From positions 1 to 30,585 of the forward strand of contig DATLGD010000135.1 in the NCBI GenBank assembly GCA_035540755.1: a stretch of DNA of 30,585 nucleotides. Direction: 5' to 3'. Below, one piece after another: positions 29,783-30,585 of the stretch. A program made the position numbers and the translations under genes. This DNA comes from DATLGD01 sp035540755 (GTDB lineage Bacteria > Actinomycetota > Actinomycetes > Mycobacteriales > SCTD01). The first letter of the stretch is position 1, and each line of letters opens with the position of its first letter. Below the pieces are notes generated by a model. That model was not told where the DNA came from. It made no database searches and saw nothing but the letters and a program-made list of their open reading frames with translations.

Positions 29783-30243
29783 GCGGCGGTCCGCGTCCCG
29801 CCGGTCGGCAGCTTGCCGATCAGGCTGGCGGCGAGCAGGTAGACGCCGGTGGCGAGCGCGTAGTTGTAGAGCAGCTCGCGCCGCGCTTCGTCGGAGGTGA
29901 AGACGTCGCGGAACGGCCCGGCCACCGTCTCGGCCCACCCCAGGACGGTGCGGACGATGACGTTGTCCTCGTTGGTCGGCGCGTAGGTCAGGACGATGCC
30001 GAGGAACGTGACCAGCGCCAGCAGCAGGAACACCAGGCGGCTGATCCGGTAGACGACGGCGAGGACGGCCGGCACCCCGTTGCCGGTGCGGCCTGACCGC
30101 GCGGGGTCGGCGGTGCCGGTCGAGCGCGCGGGCTCGTGCTCCGGGTGGTCGCCGTCGGCGACGGGGTGCTCGGCGTCGCGCTTGCGGCCCTTGCGGCCGA
30201 GCACCCGGTCGTCCATGTTCTTCAGAGCGGTTGGCATGCGCAT
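29779..30243 (-). CDS. Hypothetical membrane protein
   Basis: I do not recognise a family. The ATG at 30243 gives 154 residues. The first 70 are hydrophilic and basic, then acidic (L-G-R-K-G-R-K-R-D-A-E-H). Residues about 70-102 form a long hydrophobic segment (V-F-L-L-L-A-L-V-T-F-L-G-I-V-L), and residues about 128-147 a second one (A-L-A-T-G-V-Y-L-L-A-A-S-L-I-G). The loop between carries F-R-D-V-F-T-S. An ATG two codons further in (30237) is an equally good start. It is joined to the DUF2243 gene by a 4-base CTGA overlap, which suggests the two are made together. Confidence 0.7.
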   Translation of the reverse strand: MRMPTALKNMDDRVLGRKGRKRDAEHPVADGDHPEHEPARSTGTADPARSGRTGNGVPAVLAVVYRISRLVFLLLALVTFLGIVLTYAPTNEDNVIVRTVLGWAETVAGPFRDVFTSDEARRELLYNYALATGVYLLAASLIGKLPTGGTRTAA

Positions 30244-30358
30244 GCCCGCGTTGTGCCCCGCGACACGGGCCGGCTCACCCGCCGGGCAGTGACGGTCTCG
30301 CAACAGGCGGCGCCCGCCGGTCTGGTGGCCGGCTGAGACGTCGGCGAGACTGGACGGC

Positions 30359-30565
30359 GTGAGGCTGAGCGAGTTCTGGGCGCGGATGGACGCGCGGCTG
30401 GGTGTCGGCTACGCGCGGTCGTGGGCCGCCGACCACGTCCTGTCCGGGCTCGGCGGGCGCACCGTCGTCCAGGCGCTGGCCGACGGCGTCGAGGCGAGAA
30501 CCGTCTGGCGGGCCGTGCACGACGAGACCGCCGAGCAGACCGGGGCGCCTGCGTCCGAGCGGTGA
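30359..30565 (+). CDS. DUF3046-family protein
   Basis: This 68-residue protein starts at a GTG and reads M-R-L-S-E-F-W-A-R-M-D, then Y-A-R-S-W-A-A-D-H-V-L-S, G-G-R-T-V-V-Q-A-L-A-D-G and V-W-R-A-V, the full DUF3046 pattern. The family is small, cytoplasmic, helical and restricted to actinobacteria. Its gene is usually the one directly before recA and recX, so recA is expected just past the window edge. Function unknown. No clear Shine-Dalgarno sequence precedes the GTG. The remaining 20 bases of the window hold nothing I recognise. Confidence 0.92.
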   Translation: MRLSEFWARMDARLGVGYARSWAADHVLSGLGGRTVVQALADGVEARTVWRAVHDETAEQTGAPASER

Positions 30566-30585
30566 CCCCCCCACCCCGTCTCGCC

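Overview
The window is about 30.6 kb of very GC-rich DNA with GTG-rich starts, strongly third-position-GC coding frames and hairpin terminators lacking U-tracts. The gene content is that of a high-GC actinobacterium: pspA next to pspM, a full-length Lhr helicase, tandem Nei/Fpg glycosylases, a GNAT/acyl-CoA ligase fusion and a DUF3046 gene of the kind found just before recA. A member of Geodermatophilaceae or a close relative is my best guess, but the genus cannot be fixed by reading alone.

Layout. (1) 1-2.5 kb, plus strand: the last codons of an upstream gene (probably the ClgR regulator), a TetR regulator, pspA and pspM, forming an envelope-stress module closed by a two-way hairpin terminator. 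(2) 2.5-6.2 kb, minus strand: two overlapping Nei/Fpg-type DNA glycosylases, then a Tat-type Rieske lipoprotein, an L,D-transpeptidase lipoprotein and a small acidic secreted protein. (3) 6.2-19.8 kb: a block dominated by exported proteins. It holds an LPXTG-anchored alpha/beta hydrolase, a GH3 lipoprotein, a 1329-residue LPXTG-anchored M36 metallopeptidase, a YczE-like membrane protein, two paralogous AMIN-like lipoproteins flanking a TraR/DksA zinc-finger protein, an SDR epimerase-like enzyme, and a secreted protein with a duplicated unnamed domain and a propeller-like C-terminus. (4) 19.8-26.1 kb, minus strand: an orphan PAS histidine kinase followed by lhr. (5) 26.2-29.3 kb: a small GNAT protein divergent from a GNAT/acyl-CoA ligase fusion, with a perfect 16-bp palindrome between them. 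(6) 29.3-30.6 kb: two small membrane protein genes on the minus strand joined by a CTGA overlap, then DUF3046 on the plus strand.

How the parts fit. The psp genes at one end and DUF3046 (with recA expected just outside) at the other are two ends of a neighbourhood that is compact in mycobacteria. Nei and Lhr, often neighbours in actinobacteria, are here split by the exported-protein block, so regions 3 and 6 look like lineage-specific cargo inside a conserved stress and DNA-repair neighbourhood. The cargo is largely about the cell surface: peptidoglycan cross-linking and turnover, proteolysis, and anchored or lipid-linked proteins. No mobile element, CRISPR array, tRNA or rRNA was seen. No gene-free stretch exceeds 300 bases; the longest is about 140 bases, between the GH3 and M36 genes.
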